From positions 30,187-94,186 of the forward strand of contig JAFYUJ010000032.1 in the NCBI GenBank assembly GCA_017558555.1: a stretch of 64,000 bases of DNA, read 5' to 3'. Of this stretch, positions 29,219-38,642 are shown piece after piece. This stretch comes from Akkermansia sp. Its GTDB lineage: Bacteria > Verrucomicrobiota > Verrucomicrobiia > Verrucomicrobiales > Akkermansiaceae. Position 1 is the stretch's first letter. Each line of letters opens with the position of its first letter. The notes beneath the pieces were generated by a model. That model was not told the DNA's origin. It made no database searches and was given only the letters and a program-made list of their open reading frames with translations. Position numbers and translations under genes: made by a program.

Positions 29219-32026
29219 ATGACATCTGCTCAGATTCGACAGAGCTTTTTGGACTTTTTTCAGGAAAAGCAGCATGCGGTGGTGCCCTCTGCCTCGCTGA
29301 TGCCGCAGAGCCCCGGTTTGTTGTTCACCAACGCCGGCATGAACCAGTTTGTGCCGTATTTCCTTGGCGTGTGGACGCCGCCGTGGAAGCCCGCCCGCGC
29401 AACGGACACGCAGAAGTGTATCCGCGCCGGTGGTAAGCACAATGACCTGGAGGATGTGGGGCAGGACAGCTATCACCACACCATGTTTGAAATGCTGGGT
29501 AACTGGTCCTTTGGTGATTACTTCAAGAAAGAAGCCATTGCCTGGGCTTGGGAATTGGTGGTGGAGCGCTGGGGCTTCCCCGCAGAGCGCTTGTATGCCA
29601 CGGTGTACTGCCCGGATAAGAGCAAGGGCGATCCCGGTGAGTTCGACCAGGAAGCATACGATACCTGGGCTCCGCTGTTTGAAGCCAAGGGGCTGGACCC
29701 CAAGGTACACATCGTCAATGGTGGTGTGAAGGATAATTTCTGGATGATGGGTGAGACCGGTCCCTGCGGCCCTTGCTCTGAGTTGCACGTCGACCTGACC
29801 CCCGAGGGCAAGACGGAAGGTCGCTTGGTGAACCAGGATAGCCCCCAGTGCATCGAAATCTGGAACCTGGTGTTCATCCAGTACAATGCAGAAAGCGACG
29901 GCACCTTCCGCAACCTGCCGGCTTGCCATGTGGATACGGGCATGGGCTTTGAGCGAGCTTGCGCCATGATGCAGTGCACCAAAGGCTTCACGGATTTCAA
30001 TGTGCGTGTGTCCAACTACAGCACGGATGTGTTCCGCCCCATCTTCAAGAAGATTGAGGAGATTTCCGGCCGCACCTACGCCGATATTTACCCCCAGGAT
30101 GCCACGGATGACAACCGCGAGCAGCTCAAGGAGAGCATTGCTTTCCGCGTGATTGCCGACCACATCCGCACTCTCAGCTTCTCCATTGCTGATGGTATTC
30201 TGCCCGGCAACAATGGCCGCAACTATGTGCTGCGCCGCATCCTGCGCCGCGCTGTGCGCTATGGCCGCACCCTTGGTTTGGAAAAGCCCTTCCTCTCCTT
30301 GTTGGTGGATACGCTTGCCGAAGAAATGGGCAGCGTCTTCCCCGAACTTGTAGCCCGCGCCGCCACCATCAAGGAAGTGCTGCTGCGCGAGGAAACCAGC
30401 TTCAACGAGACGCTGGACCGCGGGCTTGAACTTTTCGATAAGGAAGTGGCTGCTACGGGCGCTGTTTCCGGCGATTTTGCTTTCAAGCTGTATGATACCT
30501 ACGGGTTCCCGATTGACTTGACGGCGCTGATGGCTCGCGAACGTGGCCTGAACATTGATACCGAGCGCTTCGAGACTCTCATGGAAGAGCAGCGCCAGCG
30601 TGCTAAGGCTGCCCAGAAGAAGCAGATTGTGCGCGCTCTCGACCTCAAGACAGAGCAGGTGACTGAATTTGTGGGCTACACGGAAGATGCCTGCGATGCC
30701 AAGGTGACGGAAGTACACGAGGCTGAGGGCATGCTGTTCGTCATTACGGACAAGACCCCCTTCTATGCAGAAATGGGTGGTCAGATGAGCGATGGCGGTA
30801 CGCTGGCAGTCGGTGGCGACTCTGCTCCCGTGGTGGGAGTGCAGCAGATTGGCAAGGCACGTGCGCACCTGATTGCTGTGGCTGATGGGGTGACACCCGC
30901 CGTGGGCGATGTGGTGACGCTGACGCTTGATGTGGAGCGCCGCCGCGCGCTGGAGGCACACCACAGCGCTACGCACCTGCTGCACAAGGCGCTGCGTACG
31001 CTGGTGAGCGAGGATATTGCCCAGCAGGGCTCTCTGGTGGATGCTGACCGTCTGCGCTTCGATGTGAACAGCGGCGCCATTTCCAAGGCTGATTTGCGCC
31101 GCGTGGAAGAGCTGGTGAACCAGTGGGTGGAACAGGACCTCCCCATTATCGCCAATGAATATCCCATGACGGAAATCAAGAAGCACCCGGAAATCTGCCA
31201 GTTCTTCGGCGACAAGTACGGTGATGTGGTGCGCCTGGTGCAGATGGGCGGCGAGGCCGATGGCTTCAATGGTGTATCCATGGAGCTTTGCGGTGGAACG
31301 CATGCTGCTTCTACCGGCAAGGTTGGGTTCTTTAAGATTCGCAGCGAGGGCGCCATCGCCAGTGGTGTGCGTCGTATTGAAGCTGCTGTGGGTGCTGCTG
31401 GTCTGGCTGTGGTGCGCGATGCCGTGGCTGCCCGCCTGCCGGAAAGCAAGGAGATGCTTGAAAAGCTGGCCGCCGCCAATGGCAAGCTGGCAGATATGGG
31501 GCAGCCTGTCATTCCCGTGCTCACCAATGATACGCACCCCGGCCAGAAGGCTCTGGAATCTCGCGATATCTGCGAGGTGAACACCCTTCTGGATGCATAC
31601 AATGCCTATTGCGACCAGCTCAAGGAAGCCGCGCTGGAGGCCGAAAAGCGCCTCAAGAAAGCGCAGGCAGCCGCTGCTGCCAGTATGGCCGATGCTCTGC
31701 TGGCGGAGAACCTGACTGAAAGAAACCTGGTGCTGCAGGCAGAAGGTAGCAACGATTTGCTCACGGAGCTTTTCAACGGATTGCGCAAGCGCCACTTTGC
31801 GGGTGCTGCATTCCTGGTGGTGGACGATGGTTCCGCCCTTTCCCTGGGTGCCTATTGTGGCGATGAAGCCCAGGCCGCCGGCAAGAAGGCCGGTGATCTC
31901 ATCCGCACATTGGCACCCATCGTGGGCGGCAAGGGCGGTGGTAAGGCTGATATGGCTCGTGGTTCCGGCAAGAACCGTGAGGCTGCGGCCGAGCTGATTT
32001 CCGAAGCTCAGAAAGCATTGGCATAA
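29219..32026 (+). CDS. alaS: Alanyl-tRNA synthetase
   Basis: The class II enzyme charges tRNA-Ala and removes mischarged Ser or Gly. The 935-residue product has the class II catalytic core (SASLMPQSPGLLFTNAGMNQ; MFEMLGNWSFGDYFKKEAI). The editing domain has zinc-ligand motifs HHSATHLLHKAL (about 580) and CGGTHAASTG (about 690). The C-terminal oligomerisation/C-Ala region ends GGKGGGKADMARGSGKN. ATG at 29216 or 29219 is preferred. An upstream extension to 29048 would cross the promoter and encode hydrophobic, cysteine-rich sequence not seen in AlaRS. It is followed by pssA after 33 bases with no terminator, so read-through is likely. Confidence 0.97.
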   Translation: MTSAQIRQSFLDFFQEKQHAVVPSASLMPQSPGLLFTNAGMNQFVPYFLGVWTPPWKPARATDTQKCIRAGGKHNDLEDVGQDSYHHTMFEMLGNWSFGDYFKKEAIAWAWELVVERWGFPAERLYATVYCPDKSKGDPGEFDQEAYDTWAPLFEAKGLDPKVHIVNGGVKDNFWMMGETGPCGPCSELHVDLTPEGKTEGRLVNQDSPQCIEIWNLVFIQYNAESDGTFRNLPACHVDTGMGFERACAMMQCTKGFTDFNVRVSNYSTDVFRPIFKKIEEISGRTYADIYPQDATDDNREQLKESIAFRVIADHIRTLSFSIADGILPGNNGRNYVLRRILRRAVRYGRTLGLEKPFLSLLVDTLAEEMGSVFPELVARAATIKEVLLREETSFNETLDRGLELFDKEVAATGAVSGDFAFKLYDTYGFPIDLTALMARERGLNIDTERFETLMEEQRQRAKAAQKKQIVRALDLKTEQVTEFVGYTEDACDAKVTEVHEAEGMLFVITDKTPFYAEMGGQMSDGGTLAVGGDSAPVVGVQQIGKARAHLIAVADGVTPAVGDVVTLTLDVERRRALEAHHSATHLLHKALRTLVSEDIAQQGSLVDADRLRFDVNSGAISKADLRRVEELVNQWVEQDLPIIANEYPMTEIKKHPEICQFFGDKYGDVVRLVQMGGEADGFNGVSMELCGGTHAASTGKVGFFKIRSEGAIASGVRRIEAAVGAAGLAVVRDAVAARLPESKEMLEKLAAANGKLADMGQPVIPVLTNDTHPGQKALESRDICEVNTLLDAYNAYCDQLKEAALEAEKRLKKAQAAAAASMADALLAENLTERNLVLQAEGSNDLLTELFNGLRKRHFAGAAFLVVDDGSALSLGAYCGDEAQAAGKKAGDLIRTLAPIVGGKGGGKADMARGSGKNREAAAELISEAQKALA

Positions 32027-32059
32027 ATATACTAACATTACACCTACATCTCAACGATT

Positions 32060-32902
32060 ATGACCAAGACTCCTCCCGTTTATCCGGACGAACCCAAGAT
32101 TCCCATCTTGCCGAACATGCTCACAGCAGGCAACCTGCTGTGCGGCTTCTTCGCCATCCTGACCATCTTTGAGGGGATGAAGTTCCAGCCAGGTACAGAG
32201 CAGGCCTTCCTGCACTACCAGCATGCCACATACCTCATCTTCGCTGCATGTATCTTCGATTTGCTCGATGGTCGCGTGGCCCGTATGTGCAAGAGTGATG
32301 GCCCCTTTGGCCGCGAGTTTGATTCCATTGCGGACGTGGTGTCCTTCGGCATTGCTCCGGCTATGCTTCTGGCACAGGCCGTGCTGTTCAATCTGGAGAT
32401 TCCTTATCTGGGGTGGGCCATTGCGGTGTTGTACCTGCTGTGCGCAGCGCTGCGATTGGCACGTTTCAACTGCATGGCCGCAGCACCCAAGAAGCCGAAT
32501 CAGAGCATGGATTTCGTGGGCCTGCCGGTGCCCATGGCTGCCGGTGCGGTGGTCAGCACCATGTATCTGGTCATTGACCTGACCTCCAACCGCAATCTCA
32601 TCATTCCCCCCGTGTGGCAGTACGTCATGGCAGCGGTCATGGCCGTGGTGGCCATTCTGATGATGAGTCGCGTGATTTACCCCAGCTTCAAGCATGTGAA
32701 CTTCGAGAAGCGTGGCACGGCCATGGCCATTCTCATGGCTGTGATTGTGATTTGCGCCTTCATCTTCTTCCCCTGGATTGCTCCTGCTTTCGTTTTCGTG
32801 TGCTATCTGGGCTATGGGTTGGTGGTGCGCCCTTTCCTCACCCGCCGCATGCGCCGCATGATTGAGGTGGTGGATGATGAGGATGACGCAGCCAGCGCAT
32901 AA
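32060..32902 (+). CDS. pssA: CDP-diacylglycerol--serine O-phosphatidyltransferase
   Basis: The membrane enzyme makes phosphatidylserine, the precursor of phosphatidylethanolamine, from CDP-diacylglycerol and serine. The 280-residue product has the full CDP-alcohol phosphotransferase signature DG..AR...(8)G...D...D in FDLLDGRVARMCKSDGPFG followed by REFDSIADVVSFG. About seven hydrophobic helices follow and the tail is acidic. The N-terminal PNMLTAGNLLCGFFA is typical of the PssA branch. Its substrate CDP-diacylglycerol would come from cdsA at 58494. Confidence 0.92.
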   Translation: MTKTPPVYPDEPKIPILPNMLTAGNLLCGFFAILTIFEGMKFQPGTEQAFLHYQHATYLIFAACIFDLLDGRVARMCKSDGPFGREFDSIADVVSFGIAPAMLLAQAVLFNLEIPYLGWAIAVLYLLCAALRLARFNCMAAAPKKPNQSMDFVGLPVPMAAGAVVSTMYLVIDLTSNRNLIIPPVWQYVMAAVMAVVAILMMSRVIYPSFKHVNFEKRGTAMAILMAVIVICAFIFFPWIAPAFVFVCYLGYGLVVRPFLTRRMRRMIEVVDDEDDAASA

Positions 32903-32926
32903 TACTCTTGCCATTCCCGAAATAAT

Positions 32927-33973
32927 ATGCCGTCTGCACGTGTACAATGGATTGACTTTTGCCGCGTGTATACGGCATTTTTCGTGGTGCTGCGCCACGT
33001 GGACAGACCCTACACCAGTGTGAACTACATGGTGGATTTGTTCAACTACCGCAGCTTGATTTTCTTTTTCTTCCTGATGTCCGGCTACCTGGCGCACAAG
33101 GCCGCTGCGGGGCAGTGGCTGGATTGGCAGCGCACGCGCAAATTGCTGTTGCCGTACGTGTTTTGGACAGCTGTGGCATCCATCCTGCTCTTGCAGCCGA
33201 TGATGCACTGGAATCAGACTCTGTCCGGTGATTTCAGCTGGTTTGACTGGAGCCTCATCCCCCGCGAGATGGGCATGCTGAATTGGTGCTACTGGGATTT
33301 TGACAATGTGCCCTTGTGGTTCATGCGCACGCTGATTCTGCTGGCGTTGTTCTGCCCGGTGTTGCAGAAACTGCCCACCAAAGTATTGTTGGTGGTAGTG
33401 CTTCTGAGCTTTGCCGGTAGCGATGTGCTGTGCGCACGCGATGCCGAGACTGCACGCAGCCACAAGAGCTGGTCCGTCGGTTGGTTGCCCTTCCGTTTGT
33501 ATGAGAGCATCCTGGCGCTCGGGTTCTACTCCCTGGGCTTGTGGATTCGCCGAGTAGCGGATTTTGAGCGTTTCACCGCGTTTATGCGCAGCTATGCGTG
33601 GACGGTGGTGCTGGCGGCATTGCTGCTGCTGCCGCTGGTGTATGCGTTTGGCTTTTATCCGCCCGTGCAGAGCAGTGCATTGGTGCTGTTGGGCGCGGCA
33701 ACAACGATGAGCGTGGGCTGTTTGTGTGAGCAGTATTTACCGCGTTTCTGCTCCTGGGTGGCTCAGTGGGGCAAGGCTGCCTTTTTCATTTATGTGACGC
33801 ATTACCCCTTGCTTCACTTGTGGAAGCTTGTTTCCACTGGCGCATACGGCGGCACAATGGCCACGTGGGAAATTTCCATAGCACCTTTCTGCATCACGAT
33901 GGTGAGCATCGGCATTTATTGCCTGTTGCGCCGGTGGTGTCCGGTCTTCCTGCGCCTGTTTGCCATGTCTTAA
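32927..33973 (+). CDS. Acyltransferase 3 family membrane protein
   Basis: The 348-residue product has about ten hydrophobic helices and the N-terminal pattern of the acyltransferase-3 family (WIDFCRVYTAFFVVLRHVDRP, with the His of the family's R/H motif; SLIFFFFLMSGYLAHKA). Such enzymes O-acetylate or acylate surface sugars, lipids or peptidoglycan. The target cannot be told from sequence. It starts 24 bases after pssA, so it is probably the last gene of an alaS-pssA-acyltransferase transcript. Its stop overlaps the stop of the convergent DUF805 gene. Confidence 0.82.
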   Translation: MPSARVQWIDFCRVYTAFFVVLRHVDRPYTSVNYMVDLFNYRSLIFFFFLMSGYLAHKAAAGQWLDWQRTRKLLLPYVFWTAVASILLLQPMMHWNQTLSGDFSWFDWSLIPREMGMLNWCYWDFDNVPLWFMRTLILLALFCPVLQKLPTKVLLVVVLLSFAGSDVLCARDAETARSHKSWSVGWLPFRLYESILALGFYSLGLWIRRVADFERFTAFMRSYAWTVVLAALLLLPLVYAFGFYPPVQSSALVLLGAATTMSVGCLCEQYLPRFCSWVAQWGKAAFFIYVTHYPLLHLWKLVSTGAYGGTMATWEISIAPFCITMVSIGIYCLLRRWCPVFLRLFAMS

Positions 33974-34524
33974 CTCCCGGGAACGGGTGGCAGTGGGCTG
34001 TCTTTGTCTGAGATTGAGGGTTGGCAGCAGAAGATGAGGGTGATGATGCTGCCGATGAAGCCCAAATCTGCTACGCCGGGCAGGGGAATGAGCATCATGA
34101 TGAGCGGGAGCAGCCACCAGCGACAGTGCCCGCTATCCCGCAAGCGCCGCGCGGTGATGGCCAGAGTCGGGATGATGAGAATGAGCCCCCAAAGTGCTGC
34201 CAATGCTGTGCAAATCAGGCTGAATGGGTGATCTTGCAGCAACGATTCGGCAAAGGGTTCCCATACTTCCGCTGCGGCTTCAGACAGCTCTTGGAATACA
34301 TAATCCCACGCGATATCTGCTGTTTGGCAGATGTAAAAAAGAGCATCCAGAATGCGCGGGTGGTTAATCAGCTCATCGAAAAGCTGCACGAACAGAAGCC
34401 AGGCCGGAAGCAGCAGAATCACAAGAGTTACCTGAGTGACGGATATGAACGCCCAGAACTCTTTGCGCGCGGTTGTGCCGGAAAAATCCGCATATTGGCG
34501 CAATCCTGCAAGAAGTGCTTTCAT
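33970..34524 (-). CDS. DUF805 family membrane protein
   Basis: The 184-residue product begins with the DUF805 hallmark (ADFSGTTARKEFWAFI, compare F.GR..R.EFW). It has the internal TARRLRDSGHCRWWLLPLI segment (R.RLHD.G.S.WW), with four hydrophobic helices. The function of DUF805 proteins is unknown. An insertion between helices 1 and 2 makes it longer than the typical 110-150 residues. It follows ppk by 9 bases and is probably in the same operon. Confidence 0.82.
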   Translation of the reverse strand: MKALLAGLRQYADFSGTTARKEFWAFISVTQVTLVILLLPAWLLFVQLFDELINHPRILDALFYICQTADIAWDYVFQELSEAAAEVWEPFAESLLQDHPFSLICTALAALWGLILIIPTLAITARRLRDSGHCRWWLLPLIMMLIPLPGVADLGFIGSIITLIFCCQPSISDKDSPLPPVPGS

Positions 34525-34533
34525 GCGTCAGGC

Positions 34534-36609
34534 TTATCGGGGAAGGTGGGGTTCCAGCGTTTGTCTGTTGGCTCGTTCCTGGGCGCGGGCGTTCAGTTCT
34601 GCCTGGCGTTGCAGGTGCTGCTGCATGCGGAATGGAGTGGTGCCGTGGTTGGCCTCGCAGTAACTTCCATCTGCCTGCATGTGGTAGGCCTGCACGTTGT
34701 CTTTGAAGCAGGCATCCAAGATGCCTGAAACGCGGTGTGCCAGCATGGCGTTTTCGATGGGTATCATCAGCTCCACGCGTCTGTCCAGGTTTCGGCCCAT
34801 CCAGTCGGCGCTGCCTATGTATATCTTGGGGGTGCCTCCATTGTGAAAGGAGAAGATACGGGCATGTTCCAGATATCTGTCCACGATGCTCACAATGGTT
34901 ACGCGCTCTCTTGCCGCCTGCGAGCCAGGGAGCCAGCAGCAGATGCCGCGGATGTTCAGGCTGATGCGTACACCTGCCTCTGCGGCTTCATCCAGTGCTC
35001 GTATCATGTCCGCATCATTCAGGGAGTTCATCTTGGCGCGAATCTCTGCGCGCTCGTTTTGGCGTGCGCGGCGAGTCTCTGCCTGAATCAGCGAGAGTAG
35101 CTTTTCTTTCATCAAAGCTGGGGAGGGATGCAACCTGCGGAAGCGCATCAGCTTGGTACGTCCCGTGATGGAGTTGAAGAATTGCGATGCATCTGCTCCC
35201 AGATTTTCATCGCAGGTGAGCAGGGAAATATCGCTGTAGATGCGAGCCGTGTTTTCGTTGTAATTGCCCGTGCCAAAGTGGCAATAGCGGCGTAAAATAC
35301 CGTTTTCCCGGCGCACGATGAGCAGCACCTTGGCGTGCGTCTTGAATCCTTTGACCCCATAGACCACCTGCACGCCGGCTCGTTGTAGCAGCTCGGCCTG
35401 GTGCAGGTTGCGCCCTTCGTCAAATCGCGCTTTGAGCTCCACCAGTACTGTCACTTGTTTGCCGGCTTCTGCGGCGCGGCACAGGGCGGTGATGAAGCGT
35501 GAGTGTGCGCAGGTGCGGTACAAACACTGCTTGATGGCCAGTACATCCGGGTCTGCGGCTGCTTCTTCCACCAGCTTGACCACCGGCTCATAGTTTTCGT
35601 AAGGATTGTGAATCAGAATGTCCCCCTCTGCTATGTTTTCAAACATGGATAATCCGGGGTCTACTCCCGCGGGCATGTTGGGCTCCCAGGTGGAGATTTT
35701 CAGGTGCTCATGGCCGGCATCTGCCACCAGTGCAGAGAAATCCACCAGTCGCAGGGGCCCCGGTACGCGGTATATTGTATCCGGCTGGGCGGAGATGATG
35801 CTGGCCAGTCGGGTGGCGAAGGCTTCCGGGGTGCGGGCCGGGATTTCCAGTCGCACACAGGCCGAGAATTTGCGTGCCACCAGTACTTCCTCCATGTCGT
35901 GCGCGAAGTTACCACCTTCTTCTTCTGCAACGGCAATATCGCCGTTGCGAGTCACGCGGAAGGGATGCACGTTTACCACTTCTTCCCCCGGGAAGAAATG
36001 GCCGATGAATGCCGCAGCGACGTCTTCAATCAGGACGTACTGATCCTGGCTCAGGGCAGATGAATGCACGCGGCGGGGCAGAGCATCCGGCAGGGTGACA
36101 GCCACGAAGCGAGTCTCCCCGGGGGCTTCTTCCTGCTGTAGTTCGATGCCCAGATGCAGACTCAGCGAGGGAAGCAGGGGCGCGGCCTCGTCTTCCAGTG
36201 CCAAGGGGGTAAGCAAGGGGGCAATGTTGTCGATGAAGTATTGCTCCAGTGCCGCTTGCTGGGTTTCCCCCAGTTTGTCCAGGCGAACGGGGGCGAGGCC
36301 CTCTGCCTGAAGCAGGGGGAGGAGCTCATGGCGCACCAGGTCATACTGTGCTTGCACCATCTCAATACTGCGCCGCCGCACCAGCTCCAGCTGCTCTGCC
36401 GGGGTGTATCCCGCCCTGTCCGGCGTGGCAATGCCCTCCTGTATCATCAGCTGCAAGCCACCCACGCGTACCTGAAAGAACTCATCCAGGTTGCTGGCCG
36501 ATATGGCCAGAAAACGCACCCGCTCCAGCAAGGGTAAATCCTTGCGCTGAGCCTGGTTGAGCACGCGCTGGTTGAATGCCAGCCATGATAGTTCGCGGTT
36601 GATGTACAT
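34534..36609 (-). CDS. ppk: Polyphosphate kinase 1
   Basis: PPK1 polymerises the terminal phosphate of ATP into polyphosphate. The 691-residue product has the expected order. The N-terminal domain is INRELSWLAFNQRVL and the head domain follows. The catalytic domains include IHNPYENYEPVVKLVEEAA, LYRTCAHSRFITAL and GFKTHAKVLLIVRR, with the phosphorylated His. CHFGTGNYNENTARIYSD completes the core. Length is standard. The start MYINRELSWL matches family convention. Confidence 0.96.
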   Translation of the reverse strand: MYINRELSWLAFNQRVLNQAQRKDLPLLERVRFLAISASNLDEFFQVRVGGLQLMIQEGIATPDRAGYTPAEQLELVRRRSIEMVQAQYDLVRHELLPLLQAEGLAPVRLDKLGETQQAALEQYFIDNIAPLLTPLALEDEAAPLLPSLSLHLGIELQQEEAPGETRFVAVTLPDALPRRVHSSALSQDQYVLIEDVAAAFIGHFFPGEEVVNVHPFRVTRNGDIAVAEEEGGNFAHDMEEVLVARKFSACVRLEIPARTPEAFATRLASIISAQPDTIYRVPGPLRLVDFSALVADAGHEHLKISTWEPNMPAGVDPGLSMFENIAEGDILIHNPYENYEPVVKLVEEAAADPDVLAIKQCLYRTCAHSRFITALCRAAEAGKQVTVLVELKARFDEGRNLHQAELLQRAGVQVVYGVKGFKTHAKVLLIVRRENGILRRYCHFGTGNYNENTARIYSDISLLTCDENLGADASQFFNSITGRTKLMRFRRLHPSPALMKEKLLSLIQAETRRARQNERAEIRAKMNSLNDADMIRALDEAAEAGVRISLNIRGICCWLPGSQAARERVTIVSIVDRYLEHARIFSFHNGGTPKIYIGSADWMGRNLDRRVELMIPIENAMLAHRVSGILDACFKDNVQAYHMQADGSYCEANHGTTPFRMQQHLQRQAELNARAQERANRQTLEPHLPR

Positions 36610-36642
36610 GCTGATGAGCGGGAATCTTGATGTCCGTCTTTT

Positions 36643-36672
36643 ACATTAGCATATTCACCCCCGCATGGTCAA
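36643..36672 (-). promoter_or_regulatory. Possible promoter of ppk
   Basis: TTGACC (36667-36672), 18-bp spacer, TAATGT (36643-36648) on the minus strand. Confidence 0.4.
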
Positions 36673-36726
36673 GCTCGCGTTCTGCTGTTTTGCAAGGATT
36701 TTGGGCATAAAAAAGGGGCTTTTTCC

Positions 36727-36755
36727 TTTACATGTTTTATGCCCTGTGCTACATT
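36727..36755 (+). promoter_or_regulatory. Promoter of the FucA-like gene, near-leaderless
   Basis: TTTACA (36727-36732), 17-bp spacer, TACATT (36750-36755); 12 bases to the ATG. Confidence 0.6.
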
Positions 36756-36767
36756 TCGAAGTGAACT

Positions 36768-37586
36768 ATGGCTAATCCCGATTTATACATTAAGCCGGCT
36801 CTGCCTGATCGTGTGTTCCCTTGGGAGCAATACGATCCGCAGACTCGTGAAGAAATTGATGCATTCTTCAACAGCCCTGAGATTCAAGTCATCAAAGAAC
36901 GCATGGTCGACATGGGCCGCCGCCTCTGGCAGCGCGAGTACGTGGACGGCAATGGCGGCAACCTCTCTGTGCGCGTTGCCAAGGGTTTGGTGCTTTGCTC
37001 TCCCACTCTTTGCTCCAAGGGCTTCATGACCGTGGAAGATATCTGCATGGTTGATATGAAGGCCGGGCAGGTGTGCGGCATCCGCCCCGCTACAAGTGAG
37101 GTGAAGACACACATCGCCATGATGCAGGAAGTGGGCGTGAATGCCTGTATCCACGCGCATCCCCCCTGCTGCAATGCATTCCTCTTTGCCGGGCTTGTGC
37201 CTCCGAACGGCATCAACCCCGAGGCTGATATTTTCCTGGGCCAGATTCCGCTGGCTCCCTACGGCACGCCCGGCTCTGTTGAGACGGCCGAGGCTGTGGC
37301 CAAGGCTGCACACCAGAGCACGGTGGTCTTCATGGAAAACCACGGTGTGATTGCTGGTGCCCGCCACATTGAAGAGGCCGAATGGTTCATGGAAAATGCA
37401 GACGCATATTGCAAGATGGTTCTCTTTGCTGATATGCATGGTGGCAAGCTCAACCAGGTAGGCCCCGAGGGCATTGCTGATTTCCTGGCCATTCGTAAGA
37501 ATATCGGCTACGCTGTTCCTGAAGGTCAGCCCCTCTACAACACCCGCGATTTCAACGGTTATACCATGGGCACTTCCGGTAAGTAA
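36768..37586 (+). CDS. Class II aldolase, FucA-like (probable L-fuculose-1-phosphate aldolase)
   Basis: Class II aldolases of this family split fuculose-1-phosphate into dihydroxyacetone phosphate and lactaldehyde using zinc. The 272-residue product shows the phosphate-binding segment NGGNLSVRV. Zinc histidines are in IHAHPP and ENHGVIAG, and a SEVKTHIAMM segment precedes them. It is about 55 residues longer than E. coli FucA, with extra N- and C-terminal segments, so the exact substrate is uncertain. The presence of fucK, fucI and fucP at 44-50 kb makes fuculose-1-phosphate the best guess. It is a single gene with its own promoter and terminator, separate from the other fuc genes. Confidence 0.8.
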   Translation: MANPDLYIKPALPDRVFPWEQYDPQTREEIDAFFNSPEIQVIKERMVDMGRRLWQREYVDGNGGNLSVRVAKGLVLCSPTLCSKGFMTVEDICMVDMKAGQVCGIRPATSEVKTHIAMMQEVGVNACIHAHPPCCNAFLFAGLVPPNGINPEADIFLGQIPLAPYGTPGSVETAEAVAKAAHQSTVVFMENHGVIAGARHIEEAEWFMENADAYCKMVLFADMHGGKLNQVGPEGIADFLAIRKNIGYAVPEGQPLYNTRDFNGYTMGTSGK

Positions 37587-37611
37587 GCCGTATCTTTAAT
37601 TATATCATACA

Positions 37612-37648
37612 AACAACCCGCGGACCTCATGGCCTGCGGGTTGTTTTA
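37612..37648. terminator. Bidirectional terminator between the FucA-like gene and hemC
   Basis: AACAACCCGC / GCGGGTTGTT with 14 central bases, followed by TTAT. It serves both convergent genes. Confidence 0.85.
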
Positions 37649-37668
37649 TCTTCATTTGACATGAGGAA

Positions 37669-38604
37669 TCAGCCCAGTTGCTGCTTGAGCATGGCGCAGG
37701 CTTCGCGACCGATGCGCTCGGGTTCGGAGGAAGGACCGCGGTGGGTGATGCGGATGGGCATGCCATCGGCCGTGTAATAGATGGCACGGAACATCATCAA
37801 ATCGCGATTGCTGGTGGCATAGCCACCCACCGGCACAGAGCAGTCTGCCTGCAAATCTGCCAGGAAGGCGCGCTCAGCGCGTACGGTGGCGGCGCTGGCC
37901 TCATCGTTGGCAGGCGCCACCAAAGCCTTGGTGGCTTCATCGCCTTTGCGGATTTCAATGGCAATGGCTCCCTGGCAGAAAGCGGGCATGAAAGAATCCT
38001 TGGCCATTTCGATGACATGCAAGCGAGTGCCGTTGATGTCGATGGTGGGCTGGTTGTAGCCCAAGCGGTTCAAGCCGGCCTTGGCAAGCACGATAGCATC
38101 CATCTCGGGGGTATCCACCAGCTTTTGCAAGCGAGTCGCAACATTACCACGGATGGAGACCGTATTGGCTGTGCCGCTCCAATAATTGCGAATCAGGTTG
38201 GCTCGGCGCACGCTGCTGGTGCCGATGGTGAGGCGCTCCATGTTGGCACCTTCTTTGATGACCAGTACATCCCAAATCGTCTCACGGGGGAGGATGGCCG
38301 CAATCTCGAAACGCTCATCGAGTGTGCCGGGCATGTCTTTGAGACTGTGAACAGCGCAGTCGATGCGACCCTCGGCCAGCGCTTCTTCCAATGCTGCAAT
38401 GAATACCCCTTTATCCTGCGTTTGTGTGGCTTTGTTGACTTTGCACAGGGGGATATCTGTGCGAGCATCTCCGGCGGTGGTGATGGGGATAATCTCTGCG
38501 GTGAGCGTCGGTGTGGCGGCTGTCATGGCTGCAATGGCCTGTTCTGTCTGCCGCATTGCCAGTTCGCTGCTGCGGGTACCGATACGAAGTGTGGAAGTGG
38601 ACAT
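37669..38604 (-). CDS. hemC: Hydroxymethylbilane synthase (porphobilinogen deaminase)
   Basis: The enzyme polymerises four porphobilinogen molecules to hydroxymethylbilane in heme/corrin synthesis. The 311-residue product has RIGTRSSELAMRQTEQ at the N-terminus. The active-site stretch (AVHSLKDMPG) and the dipyrromethane-binding cysteine (LQADCSVPVGGYA) are present. It is last in the kdsA-lptC-like-lptA-like-lptB run, 38 bases after lptB, so it may be co-transcribed with envelope genes. No other heme gene is in the window. Confidence 0.95.
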   Translation of the reverse strand: MSTSTLRIGTRSSELAMRQTEQAIAAMTAATPTLTAEIIPITTAGDARTDIPLCKVNKATQTQDKGVFIAALEEALAEGRIDCAVHSLKDMPGTLDERFEIAAILPRETIWDVLVIKEGANMERLTIGTSSVRRANLIRNYWSGTANTVSIRGNVATRLQKLVDTPEMDAIVLAKAGLNRLGYNQPTIDINGTRLHVIEMAKDSFMPAFCQGAIAIEIRKGDEATKALVAPANDEASAATVRAERAFLADLQADCSVPVGGYATSNRDLMMFRAIYYTADGMPIRITHRGPSSEPERIGREACAMLKQQLG

Positions 38605-38642
38605 GGGTAATGATGTCAGGGATTGGGGAAGTAGCGATTGCG

